Source of the DNA: CADEFX01 sp963840425 | Lineage (GTDB): Bacteria > Pseudomonadota > Alphaproteobacteria > Rhizobiales > Hyphomicrobiaceae | Direction of reading: 5' to 3' | DNA length: 64,000 nt | Assembly (NCBI GenBank): GCA_963840425.1 | Contig: CAWIYZ010000032.1 | Coordinates: forward strand, 124,001 to 188,000 | Part shown: positions 18,831-26,815 of the stretch, piece after piece | Numbering within the stretch: position 1 is the stretch's first letter | Layout: each line of letters begins with the position of its first letter | The notes under the pieces: generated by a model | Told to the model about the DNA's origin: nothing | What the model saw: only the letters and a program-made list of their open reading frames with translations | The model's database searches: none | Made by a program: the position numbers and the translations under genes

Positions 18831-19832
18831 ATGACGCCATCGAACGAGCGCCGTGTTCTCTATCTCGGCTACGGATCGCCCGACCTCTACGCCATGATCC
18901 GCGCCGCGGTGCTGCCGGGCTTCGAGTTGATGACGCTGGAGAGCGATGACGAGAAGGTGCGGCTCGAGAAGCTGGCCGAGGCCGATGCCGTGATCGTCGC
19001 CGCCTCAAAATTCACGCGCGAGCGCATCAAGGCGGCCAAGAAGCTCAAGTTCGTGCATCACCAGGGCGTCGGCTACCACGACACCATCGATCTGGCGGCG
19101 CTGGCCGAGACAGGCGTGCCCCTCGCCATCACGCCCGGCGGCACGGCGACCGGCGTGTCCGAGCACGCGATGCTGATGATGCTGGCCGTGACGCGGCGGC
19201 TCTCATTCATGGATTCGGAGTTGCGCCAGGGCCGCTGGCACGTCAACTCGCATCGCCACGTGACGTATCAGCTCGCCGGCAAGACTATCGGCATTGTCGG
19301 CTTCGGCCGCATCGGCACTGCGGTGGCCGACAGGCTCAAGCCGTTCGGCGTCAAGGTGATCTATCACGACATTCTCGACTTTCCCCCCGAGCGAGACCGC
19401 AAGCACGACGCGACCCGGCGTCCGTTCGAGGCGCTGCTGGCAGAGTCCGACATCATCACCATTCACATCCCGTTGACAGCGAAGAACCGGGGCTTCATCG
19501 GCGCTAAGGAGCTCGAACGCATGAAACCCACCGCGTTCCTGGTCAACACGGCGCGCGGCGGCATTGTCGACGAGGATGCGTTGGCGACAGCACTCGACAA
19601 GGGAACGATCCTGGGCGCTGCGCTGGACGTGTTCGAACGTGAGCCGGCAGCCAAGGACCATCCGCTCTTCCGTTTTCCGAATGTGGTATTGACTCCGCAC
19701 ATCGCGGCCGGCACCCGCGATGCGTTCGAGTCCAAGATGGCGCACATCTTCAAGAACCTCGATGCCTTCTTCAATGGCAGGCCCATCGAGGATCAGGTGG
19801 ACTACAAGGCCGATCTGGCCGCGGCGAGCTAG
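18831..19832 (+). CDS. D-isomer-specific 2-hydroxyacid dehydrogenase
   Basis: 333 residues. NAD(P)-dependent oxidoreductase of the phosphoglycerate/D-lactate dehydrogenase superfamily. The nucleotide-binding motif GFGRIG is at residues 157-162. The catalytic Arg242 (TARGG), Glu271 (FEREP) and His290 (LTPHIAAG) are all in place. A substrate-domain glycine motif (HHQGVGYHDTID) is unusual in detail, so the 2-oxo/2-hydroxy acid substrate is unknown. It starts at ATG 18831 behind GAGGAA. A palindromic element and a 3-hydroxyisobutyrate-type dehydrogenase gene follow. It marks the left edge of the catabolic block. Confidence 0.88.
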   Translation: MTPSNERRVLYLGYGSPDLYAMIRAAVLPGFELMTLESDDEKVRLEKLAEADAVIVAASKFTRERIKAAKKLKFVHHQGVGYHDTIDLAALAETGVPLAITPGGTATGVSEHAMLMMLAVTRRLSFMDSELRQGRWHVNSHRHVTYQLAGKTIGIVGFGRIGTAVADRLKPFGVKVIYHDILDFPPERDRKHDATRRPFEALLAESDIITIHIPLTAKNRGFIGAKELERMKPTAFLVNTARGGIVDEDALATALDKGTILGAALDVFEREPAAKDHPLFRFPNVVLTPHIAAGTRDAFESKMAHIFKNLDAFFNGRPIEDQVDYKADLAAAS

Positions 19833-19894
19833 AGCAGGGTCGTTTCAGATGGAATCGCCTTCGCGATCCATCGGGAGCGTGAAATCCTGCTCTA
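19830..19894. repeat. Intergenic palindrome with TAGAGCAGG / CCTGCTCTA arms
   Basis: TAGAGCAGG (19830-19838) pairs with 19886-19894. Inside it GATGG and ATCG (19848-19857) pair with CGAT and CCATC (19863-19871), making a stacked hairpin. It overlaps the stop of the hydroxyacid dehydrogenase gene and is followed by CATCAAAGTTAGAGTG, which resembles 42929-42947. It belongs to the dispersed element family seen in this window. Confidence 0.65.
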
Positions 19895-19919
19895 CATCAA
19901 AGTTAGAGTGGAGGGCAGC

Positions 19920-20795
19920 ATGGACATCAAGACGGTCGGCTTCATCGGCCTCGGCGTCATGGGCGAGGCCATGTGCCGGAATCTCGCCAAGAAGGGGAGC
20001 TGGCAGGTCGTCGGCTTCGACACGCAGCCGGGGCCGCTCGAGCGGCTCGCCGGGGACGGCGTGAGCAAGGCCGCAACGCTTTCCGACTTCGTCGCGCGCT
20101 CCAATGTCATTCTGATGTGCCTTCCCGGTGGCAAGGAAGTCGAGGCGGTCGCGAGCAATCTGCTCGGGCTCGTGCGGAAGGATCAGACCGTGGTCGACAT
20201 GTCGACGGCGCCACCCAAGCTGATGCGCGAATTGGCGCCGCGCTTCGCGGCCAAGGGCGTCGACTTCGCCGACGCCCCGGTGGCTCGCACGCGACGCGCC
20301 GCCATTGACGGCACGCTGTCCATAATGGTGGGCAGCAGCGCCGAGGTGTTTACGCGGCTTCGCCCGATACTCTCGACCATGGGGACGGAGGTCACGCACT
20401 GCGGCGGCGTTGGCGCCGGTCAGGTGGTGAAGCTGATGAACAACATGGTGGTGTTCGAGACCACCATGGCCATTGCCGAGGCCATCTCCATCGCCGAGGC
20501 GTCGGGGGTCGACGGCAAGCTGCTGTTCGAGACCATGTCCAAAGGCTCGGCCGACAGCTTCGTGCTGCGCAATCACGGCATGAAGCACCTGGTTCCGCAG
20601 GACTACCCCGAGCAGGCGTTCTCCGTGCGTTACGCCGTGAAGGATCTGTCCTACGCGCGCGAGCTGGCGCAGCAGTCGGGTGTGCACGCACGAGGCGCCG
20701 ATCTTCTGGCGCAGATGTTCGAGGAATCGATCGCGCGTGGCGACGGTGAGCGCTACACGCCGGTCATCCGGCGATTGATGACTAAGACGCGGTAA
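19920..20795 (+). CDS. NAD(P)-dependent oxidoreductase, 3-hydroxyisobutyrate dehydrogenase family
   Basis: 291 residues, beta-hydroxyacid dehydrogenase superfamily. The N-terminal Rossmann motif GFIGLGVMGEAM and the catalytic lysine K171 in GAGQVVKLMNN are clear. The substrate-binding motif, normally DAPVSGG, reads DAPVARTRRAA here. This points to a substrate other than 3-hydroxyisobutyrate or tartronate semialdehyde. It starts at ATG 19920 with GGAGGG 5 bases upstream; a GTG 12 bases earlier is less likely. It lies downstream of another dehydrogenase gene and convergent with the nitronate monooxygenase gene. Confidence 0.88.
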   Translation: MDIKTVGFIGLGVMGEAMCRNLAKKGSWQVVGFDTQPGPLERLAGDGVSKAATLSDFVARSNVILMCLPGGKEVEAVASNLLGLVRKDQTVVDMSTAPPKLMRELAPRFAAKGVDFADAPVARTRRAAIDGTLSIMVGSSAEVFTRLRPILSTMGTEVTHCGGVGAGQVVKLMNNMVVFETTMAIAEAISIAEASGVDGKLLFETMSKGSADSFVLRNHGMKHLVPQDYPEQAFSVRYAVKDLSYARELAQQSGVHARGADLLAQMFEESIARGDGERYTPVIRRLMTKTR

Positions 20796-20831
20796 TCTAC
20801 GTCGTTTCCGGCGGGACCATCCTCTTGCGTT

Positions 20832-20959
20832 CCCTGAAAGCGCGCATCAGCGCGGTTATCAGGGATCTTTACACGTATCCTCTCGAGCAGCTTTCGTTGT
20901 GCCTTTCACAGAGGGGAAAGGCCCCGGATCATGCGCACCTGTCGGCGCGATGTCCGGGG
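20832..20959. other. Three successive hairpins in a convergent gene gap (unknown role)
   Basis: The gap 20796-21041 separates convergent genes. It contains CCCTGA (20832-20837) pairing with TCAGGG (20859-20864) around an inner CGCG/CGCG stem, then CCTTT (20902-20906) with AAAGG (20917-20921), then CCCCGGA (20922-20928) with TCCGGGG (20953-20959). It may be a set of terminators or a small structured RNA. No T-run follows any stem, and no known RNA family was recognised. Confidence 0.4.
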
Positions 20960-21041
20960 ACGCTGTCCGGGATTGTTTGTATCCGCAGGATTGCAAGGGC
21001 GATTGGTCTAAACGCACAAAGATTACTGCGGCGAGACTTAC

Positions 21042-22121
21042 TCAGGTGAGCAGCGCCTCGGCGCCCTCCCACAGATCGTGCACGAGGTCGCCGGCGGGCG
21101 TGGCTTTGGCCATGGCCGCGGATTGGCCGGCCCAGGCCTGCATGCGATCGATATCGTTCTCTTTCGTTGCCCGATCCCGCATGGCCTGCGTCAGTCCGCG
21201 CTGCACCGGATAGGGCGCCGGCGAGGGGGCGTCGGTACCCGCGGCCGCGCGTGCATAGGCGGTGGCAATGCTACGCCCTGGTCGGCCCGAGAAGGCGCGC
21301 GTGAGCATTGTGTCTTCGGGAAGCGAACGGCCGATGGCGTCAGCCCAGGCTGTGGGCAGCTTGGCTTCGGGACTACGCAACAGGCCTGTGCCGATCTGCA
21401 CGGCGGATGCGCCGAGCAGGAGCGCCGCGGCGATGCCGCGCGAGTCGGCGATGCCGCCTGTAGCAACGACCGGCACCTTCACGGCATCCACGACTGCCGG
21501 GACCAGTGAAAACAGTCCGATTGCCGCGGCTTCAGCCTTGGTGGCATCGAATGCCCCACGATGACCGCCAGCCTCCATACCCTGCGCGACGATCACGTCG
21601 GCGCCGGCAGCCTCCGCGGCTTTTGCCTCCGCAACAGTGGTGGCATTTGCAAACCACTTGATACGCCGCTCCTTCATCTGTTCGATCATGGCGCTGGGAT
21701 AAAGGCCCATGATGGAGGAGATGACCGGCGGTCCGACTTCCAGCATCGCTTCGCACTGCGCGGCAAAATTCGGCGGCGTTGCATCACCGGCCTCGCGAGA
21801 CACGTGCGGCCCCCATCTACTCAGAAACTCGCGGACGGCAGCCTCGCGGTCTTCATCGCGCTGAGGTGCCGGATCGGGAATCCACAGATTGAGTTGAAAT
21901 GCGCCGTTGCTGGCCGCGCGAGCTTCCGATCCCCAGGCCCTGATGGCGTCTGGCGACATAAGTAACGCACCGCAGCCGCCCAAGCCGCCAGCGTTGGCAA
22001 CCGCGATAGCAAGAGACGGCGGGCAAGCACCTGCCATCGGCGCCATCAGGATCGGCACGCGCAGATTGAAGGTTTCGCAAAAGGCAACAGCACGCGAAAG
22101 AGCTGGATGCAATTTCGACAT
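21042..22121 (-). CDS. Nitronate monooxygenase family (2-nitropropane dioxygenase-like) flavoprotein
   Basis: 359 residues, FMN-dependent TIM barrel. Typical motifs are VPILMAPMAGA near the N-terminus, IVAQGMEAGGHRGAFD (phosphate/flavin loop with the conserved His) and PVVATGGIADSRGIAAALLLGA (FMN phosphate binding). Family members oxidise alkyl nitronates such as propionate 3-nitronate, but many relatives have other roles, including 2-enoyl reduction, so the substrate is open. It starts at ATG 22121 behind GAGGAGG. It is 36 bases downstream of the dehydratase gene on the same strand and probably the last gene of a unit starting at 24710. Confidence 0.9.
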   Translation of the reverse strand: MSKLHPALSRAVAFCETFNLRVPILMAPMAGACPPSLAIAVANAGGLGGCGALLMSPDAIRAWGSEARAASNGAFQLNLWIPDPAPQRDEDREAAVREFLSRWGPHVSREAGDATPPNFAAQCEAMLEVGPPVISSIMGLYPSAMIEQMKERRIKWFANATTVAEAKAAEAAGADVIVAQGMEAGGHRGAFDATKAEAAAIGLFSLVPAVVDAVKVPVVATGGIADSRGIAAALLLGASAVQIGTGLLRSPEAKLPTAWADAIGRSLPEDTMLTRAFSGRPGRSIATAYARAAAGTDAPSPAPYPVQRGLTQAMRDRATKENDIDRMQAWAGQSAAMAKATPAGDLVHDLWEGAEALLT

Positions 22122-22157
22122 GACGCTGCCTCCTCGAGGATGCGGTTAGTGGCGCCC

Positions 22158-23978
22158 TCAATGGTTGTCGCGCGGGATGCCCTTGGTCTCGGCCACGCGC
22201 TGATATTTGACAGCCGGCTTCAGCACCATGCCGTTGGACAGCTCGTCGACCATGCCGCGCTGGATCTCCTGCCAGGGCGTCTGCGACTCCGGCACCTTGT
22301 AGCCGCCGTCCTTCTTGAGTGCTTCCCGCCGCTTCGCCAGCTCGGCATCCGAGATCAGGATGTTGGCGGTGCGCTTGCCCAGATCGATGCGCACCTTGTC
22401 GCCGGTTTTCAGCAGCGCCAGCCCGCCGCCGGTCGCCGCCTCTGGTGAGGCGTTGAGGATCGAGGGACTGCCCGACGTACCCGACTGCCGGCCGTCGCCG
22501 ATGCAAGGCAGCGAGGTGATGCCCTTCTTCAGCAGGTAATCAGGCGCGCGCATGTTGACGACCTCGGCAGCGCCCGGATAGCCGATCGGCCCCGTGCCGC
22601 GCATGAACAGCAGGCAGGTCCCATCGATCTCGAGCTTCGGGTCGTCGATGCGGTGGTGATAGTCCTCCGGTCCGTCGAAGACGATGGCGCGGCCTTCGAA
22701 CGCGTCCGGGTCTTTCGGGTTGGAGAGATATCGCTTGCGGAATTCCTCGCTGATGACCGAGGACTTCATGATGGCGCTATCGAACAGGTTGCCCTTGAGG
22801 TTGAGGAAGCCCGCGTGCTTCCGCATCGGTTTGTCGTACTCCTTGATGACATCGCGGTCCCAGGCGAACTTGCCTTCGCAGTTCTCGTACAGCGATTTGC
22901 CGTTCACGGTGATGGCGGTCTTGTTGATCTTGCTCTTGGCGATCAACTCGGCGACGACGGCCGGCACGCCGCCGGCGCGATGATACTCCTCGCCCAGATA
23001 CTCACCCGCCGGCTGCAGGTTCACGAGCAGGGGGATATCGTGGCCGTGCTTCTCCCAGTCGTCGTTGTCGAGCTCGACGCCGATGTGCCGGGCAATGGCA
23101 TTGAGGTGGATCGGCGCATTGGTCGAGCCGCCGATGGCGGAGTTGACGACGATGGCGTTCTCGAACGCCGCACGCGTCAGGATGTCGGACGGCCGCAGAT
23201 TCTCCCACACCATCTCGACGATGCGCTTGCCCGTGAGATAGGCCATCTGCTGGCGCTCACGATAGGGGCCGGGAATGGCGGCGCAGCCCGGCAGGCTCAT
23301 GCCCAGCGCTTCGGCGAGCGAGTTCATGGTCGAGGCCGTGCCCATGGTATTGCAGTGGCCGGCTGACGGAGCGGACGAGGCGACCAGCTCCAGGAACTCT
23401 TTGTAGGCGATCTCGCCGCGCGCCATCATCTCGCGCGCCTTCCACACGATGGTGCCCGAGCCCGTGCGCTCACCCTTGAACCAGCCGTTGAGCATCGGCC
23501 CGCCCGACAGCACGATGGCGGGTATATCGACCGTCGCCGCCGCCATGATCTGCGAGGGTGTGGTCTTGTCGCAGCCGGTGGTCAGGACTACGCCGTCGAT
23601 ATGGTAGCCGTAGAGCACCTCGACCAGCGACAGGTAGGCCAGATTGCGGTCGAGATTGGCGGTCGGCCGCTTGCAGGTTTCCTGGATAGGGTGGGTCGGA
23701 AACTCGAAAGCGATCCCGCCCGCCTCGCGGATGCCTTCGCGCACGCGCTTGGCGAGGTCGAGATGATGCCGGTTGCAGGGCGATAGGTCTGACCCTGACT
23801 GGGCGATGCCGATGATGGGCCGTCCCGACTGCAGCTCCTCCAGCGTCAGGCCGTAGTTCATGGTGCGCTCGAGATAGAGCGCGGTCATGTCGGCGTTGGC
23901 TGGGTTGTCGAACCAGGCACGCGAACGCAGCTGTTCCGGTTTGATCCGCTGTTTCTTGCCGTTTGCGGGTTTTTTCAT
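22158..23978 (-). CDS. IlvD/Edd-family dehydratase, sugar-acid type (first copy)
   Basis: 606 residues, iron-sulfur dehydratase. Three cluster cysteines are visible: C68 (SPCNRHH), C136 (TTGCDKT) and C209 (GHCNTMGTAST). Their spacing of 68 and 73 residues matches, as I recall it, the [2Fe-2S] aldonate dehydratases that convert L-arabonate or D-xylonate to 2-keto-3-deoxy acids. Dihydroxy-acid dehydratase IlvD or phosphogluconate dehydratase Edd is less likely because of the catabolic context. It starts at ATG 23978 with GGAGG 7 bases upstream; a longer open frame to 24065 lacks such a site. The N-terminus is Lys-rich. It shares a transcription unit with the split-barrel protein upstream and nitronate monooxygenase downstream. 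Confidence 0.9.
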   Translation of the reverse strand: MKKPANGKKQRIKPEQLRSRAWFDNPANADMTALYLERTMNYGLTLEELQSGRPIIGIAQSGSDLSPCNRHHLDLAKRVREGIREAGGIAFEFPTHPIQETCKRPTANLDRNLAYLSLVEVLYGYHIDGVVLTTGCDKTTPSQIMAAATVDIPAIVLSGGPMLNGWFKGERTGSGTIVWKAREMMARGEIAYKEFLELVASSAPSAGHCNTMGTASTMNSLAEALGMSLPGCAAIPGPYRERQQMAYLTGKRIVEMVWENLRPSDILTRAAFENAIVVNSAIGGSTNAPIHLNAIARHIGVELDNDDWEKHGHDIPLLVNLQPAGEYLGEEYHRAGGVPAVVAELIAKSKINKTAITVNGKSLYENCEGKFAWDRDVIKEYDKPMRKHAGFLNLKGNLFDSAIMKSSVISEEFRKRYLSNPKDPDAFEGRAIVFDGPEDYHHRIDDPKLEIDGTCLLFMRGTGPIGYPGAAEVVNMRAPDYLLKKGITSLPCIGDGRQSGTSGSPSILNASPEAATGGGLALLKTGDKVRIDLGKRTANILISDAELAKRREALKKDGGYKVPESQTPWQEIQRGMVDELSNGMVLKPAVKYQRVAETKGIPRDNH

Positions 23979-24089
23979 AGCGTTCCTCCGACTTCGCTCG
24001 AGCGCGCTGGCTCCAGCGGCATAGGCTTCGGCGCCGAGACTATTGTCCGGCGGCTCGGGGCGCAATTCAGATAAGCAGGTGTGGGGAGA

Positions 24090-24710
24090 TCAGTCCTGGT
24101 CGGGCGTGCCTTTGAACGCCGGCTGGCGCGGATGGACGTAGTCCTTGAAGTCGCCGAAGCCCTTCCAGCCCGGCTCGACCGGCTCGCTGCCCGGTTGCGG
24201 CGTATAGGGAGACGCTTCGACGAGTTGCAGCTTGGGAATGTAGCGCGGGCAGTTGGGGAAGATGGCGCGGGCCTGCACGCGGACGATGAGCTGTGCGCCC
24301 ACAGTGCTGCCCAGGAGCGGATCGTCGCGCGAGACGCTGGCCGTTCCATTGACGCGCAGCCGCCGCGGCTTGCCGTGCATGTCGATGAACAGCAGGCCGA
24401 CGTTGGCATTGATGAGCATGTTGCCGAGGCTCTTGAACATGCCGTTGCCGTCGTAGTCGGGGAACGCCAGCTCACCCGGCCCCACCACGCGCACGAACCC
24501 GGCTGGTCCACCCTTGAACGAGCAGTCGGGCTGGCCGTCGGCATCGGCCGTGGCCATGAAGAAATAGATGACGCTCTCGATGAAGGCTTTGTCGTCGGCT
24601 GTGAAGACGGTGCGGGTCAGCTTCTCTTCCAGTCGGTCAGAGATCCGCCGGCTATCGAACGCGTCCTGCAGGCGGCGGTTGCCTTCGTGGTACATGATGC
24701 TGGCCAGCAT
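24090..24710 (-). CDS. Pyridoxamine 5'-phosphate oxidase-like (FMN split-barrel) protein
   Basis: 206 residues with the split-barrel flavin-binding fold. FFMATADADGQPDCSFKGG is the first strand pair and ELAFPDYDGNGMFKSLGNM the second, followed by ANVGLLFIDMHGKPRRLRVNG. These proteins bind FMN or a related cofactor and reduce small molecules. True PdxH motifs for pyridoxamine phosphate are not evident, so a vitamin B6 role is not supported. It starts at ATG 24710 behind GGAGGAGG. It is the first gene of the leftward unit and divergent from the RraA-like gene. Confidence 0.8.
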   Translation of the reverse strand: MLASIMYHEGNRRLQDAFDSRRISDRLEEKLTRTVFTADDKAFIESVIYFFMATADADGQPDCSFKGGPAGFVRVVGPGELAFPDYDGNGMFKSLGNMLINANVGLLFIDMHGKPRRLRVNGTASVSRDDPLLGSTVGAQLIVRVQARAIFPNCPRYIPKLQLVEASPYTPQPGSEPVEPGWKGFGDFKDYVHPRQPAFKGTPDQD

Positions 24711-24809
24711 GCCTGCCTCCTCCACATGCGCAGTGATGGGTCAGCTTATCTCCTTCGGCTCACCTGCTCAATTTGCGCCTGCCGGCCGTTGCAAGGCAGC
24801 AAAGACTTT

Positions 24810-24838
24810 CCCAGGCATCGGCTGCCCGATAGTCTGGG
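24810..24838. promoter_or_regulatory. Candidate operator: 29-bp interrupted dyad in divergent gap
   Basis: Two nested pairs form one dyad: CCCAG (24810-24814) with CTGGG (24834-24838), and ATCGG (24817-24821) with CCGAT (24826-24830), around CTGC. It lies 34 bases upstream of the RraA-like ATG in the only gap between the leftward and rightward catabolic units. A regulator site or a leader hairpin are both possible. Confidence 0.45.
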
Positions 24839-24872
24839 CAAAAGCTTCAATCCTGACAGGGGAACGCCCGCC

Positions 24873-25562
24873 ATGCTCGAGGACCCGCCGCTCCTGACGA
24901 TCCGACGTGAGTGGAAGCGGCCATCGGCGGCCAAGTTGGCGAAGTTCAAAGGCGTGCAGACGGGCCAAGCGGTCGATGCCATGGAGGGGCGTGGAGCCCT
25001 CGACCATGCCATCAAGGCCATCGATCCCGAGAAGGCCGTCTTCGTCGGGACTGCTATCACGTGCGAGACCGGCCCTAACGACAACCTCGCCATTCTGGCA
25101 GCCATTGCGCTGGCCAAACCAGGGGATGTCGTGGTGGCAGCCTCGGAGGGCTTCACGCAATCAGCCGTGATCGGCGACAACGTGGCGTGGTGCGCCAAGA
25201 ACAAGGGCCTAGCCGCGCTCGTCCTCGACGGCATGGCCCGCGATCTCGTTGGCCTGCTGCCGGTCGGCCTTCCCATCTTCGCGCGGGGAATCACGCCGAA
25301 CTCAGGAGTCAGGAGCGGACCGGGTAGGGTTGGCTTTCCGGTGGTCGCGGGAGGCGTGACCGTGAGCTGCGGCGATGTCGTGCTGGGCGACCGCGACGGC
25401 GTCGTCATCGTGCCCCAGGCGGACCTCGATCGCCTCATTCCCCGCATCGCGCAAATCCTCAAGATGGAGGAGGAGACGCAAAAGAAGATCAGGGGCGGCT
25501 TCTCCAACCTCGGCGGCATCGAAGACCTGCTGAAGTCGAGCAAGGTGCGCTACGTCGACTGA
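24873..25562 (+). CDS. RraA-like / HMG-aldolase family protein
   Basis: 229 residues of the RraA-like fold, which includes 4-hydroxy-4-methyl-2-oxoglutarate aldolases, oxaloacetate decarboxylases and the RNase E inhibitor RraA. The divalent-metal/substrate motif LDGMARDLVG (Gly-x-x-Arg-Asp) is present with the Arg-Asp pair used by the aldolases. VVAGGVTVSCGDVVLGDRDG closes the active-site ring. In this context it is more likely a carbon-carbon lyase for a 2-oxo-4-hydroxy acid than an RNase regulator; that is inference. It starts at ATG 24873. The enolase-superfamily gene follows 31 bases later in the same direction. Confidence 0.85.
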   Translation: MLEDPPLLTIRREWKRPSAAKLAKFKGVQTGQAVDAMEGRGALDHAIKAIDPEKAVFVGTAITCETGPNDNLAILAAIALAKPGDVVVAASEGFTQSAVIGDNVAWCAKNKGLAALVLDGMARDLVGLLPVGLPIFARGITPNSGVRSGPGRVGFPVVAGGVTVSCGDVVLGDRDGVVIVPQADLDRLIPRIAQILKMEEETQKKIRGGFSNLGGIEDLLKSSKVRYVD

Positions 25563-25593
25563 GCACGCGCCAGCAGGCCACCAAGGGGAATGT

Positions 25594-26799
25594 ATGAAAG
25601 TCACAGCGATCGAGACCATACGCTCGGAGGAATTTCCCAACATCCTCTGGGTGCAGGTGCTGACGGACGAGGGCGTCACGGGCCTCGGCGAGACGTTCTA
25701 CGGTCCGGCTGCTGGGGAGGGGCACATCCACGGCACCATCGCGCCGTATCTCATCGGCAAAGACCCCCACAACATCGAGGCGCATCAGGCGCATCTCGTC
25801 GGATACATCGGCTTCGTGGGCTCGAGTGCGGAGATGCGCGGCCGCTCAGCCGTCGACATCGCGCTTTGGGACATTCTGGGTAAGAGCGTAAACCTGCCGC
25901 TGTGCGATCTGCTGGGCGGGCGCGTGCGCGACAAGATCAAGGTCTACAACACCTGCGCCGGCTACTCCTACGTTCAAACCAAATCCACGCAGGGGACAGC
26001 CAACTTCGGCCTCGACGCCACCAAGGGGCAGTACGAGGACCTCGACGCCTTCCTCAATCGCGCCGACGAGCTGGCGCACAGCCTGCTCGAGATGGACATC
26101 TCGGCCATGAAGATCTGGCCATTCGACTATGCGGCGGAGAGGTCGTCGGGCTACTGGATATCGGCCGAGGACATGGCGCGTGCCCTCGCGTCCTTCGAAA
26201 AAATCCGTAAAGCCGTCGGCGACCGCATGGAGATCGCGGCCGAGCTGCATTCACTGTGGAGCCGGCCGATGGCGGTCAAGATCGCCCGCGCGTTGGAGCC
26301 GATCAACTGCATGTGGGTGGAAGACCCGGTCTTCATGGATCACATGCACTCGATCGGGGAGGTGGCGCGCAGCACGCGCTCGCCTATCGCCGTTGGCGAG
26401 ACGCGCGGCAGCCGGGCGGACTTTCGTCAGCTCCTAGAGCTGGAAGCGCTGTCGATGGTGATCCTCGATTTGTCGTGGTGCGGTGGGATCAGCGAGGCGC
26501 GGAAGGTTTCTGCCACAGCCGAGAGCTATCACGTGCCTGTGGCCTTCCACGACTGTACTGGACCTGTTGTGCTTGCCGTCTCTACGCATATGGCGCTCAA
26601 CGCGCGCAACTGCTGGGTGCAGGAGATGGTGCGCGCTTTCTATTACGGCTGGTACCACCGCTTCGTGACGGAGCTGCCGCCTGTCACCAAGGGCGAAATT
26701 ACCGTTCCCAAAGGACCAGGCCTCGGCCTTGCTCTGCAGCCGGACGTGCTGAAACGCCCGGGTGTCAGCGTCAAGCGCACCACGGCCAACGATTTGTGA
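25594..26799 (+). CDS. Mandelate racemase/muconate lactonizing enzyme family (enolase superfamily)
   Basis: 401 residues, two-domain enolase-superfamily enzyme that abstracts the alpha-proton of a carboxylate. Visible residues are Lys173 (AMKIWPFD), metal ligands Glu217 (AAELHS), Glu243 (WVEDPV) and Glu269 (AVGETR), and the Asp292 (LDLSWCGG) / His319 (FHDCTG) dyad of the mandelate racemase group. The K-x-K of classical racemases is reduced to a single Lys. This suits a dehydratase or epimerase acting on a sugar acid or related hydroxy acid. It starts at ATG 25594, and the hydroxyacid dehydrogenase gene follows after 16 bases. The exact substrate cannot be assigned. Confidence 0.88.
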   Translation: MKVTAIETIRSEEFPNILWVQVLTDEGVTGLGETFYGPAAGEGHIHGTIAPYLIGKDPHNIEAHQAHLVGYIGFVGSSAEMRGRSAVDIALWDILGKSVNLPLCDLLGGRVRDKIKVYNTCAGYSYVQTKSTQGTANFGLDATKGQYEDLDAFLNRADELAHSLLEMDISAMKIWPFDYAAERSSGYWISAEDMARALASFEKIRKAVGDRMEIAAELHSLWSRPMAVKIARALEPINCMWVEDPVFMDHMHSIGEVARSTRSPIAVGETRGSRADFRQLLELEALSMVILDLSWCGGISEARKVSATAESYHVPVAFHDCTGPVVLAVSTHMALNARNCWVQEMVRAFYYGWYHRFVTELPPVTKGEITVPKGPGLGLALQPDVLKRPGVSVKRTTANDL

Positions 26800-26815
26800 G
26801 CAGGAGACAGACTAT

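Noticed and set aside
20899..21041. Small Cys-containing open frame (MPFTEGKGPGSCAPV...)
   Set aside because: It runs on into the antisense of the nitronate monooxygenase gene without a stop at the gap end. It has no clear start site and overlaps predicted hairpins.
24090..24710. Vitamin B6 enzyme PdxH, to pair with the PdxA-like gene as a pyridoxal pathway
   Set aside because: The split-barrel protein lacks evident PdxH substrate residues, and the two genes lie in different transcription units among catabolic genes.
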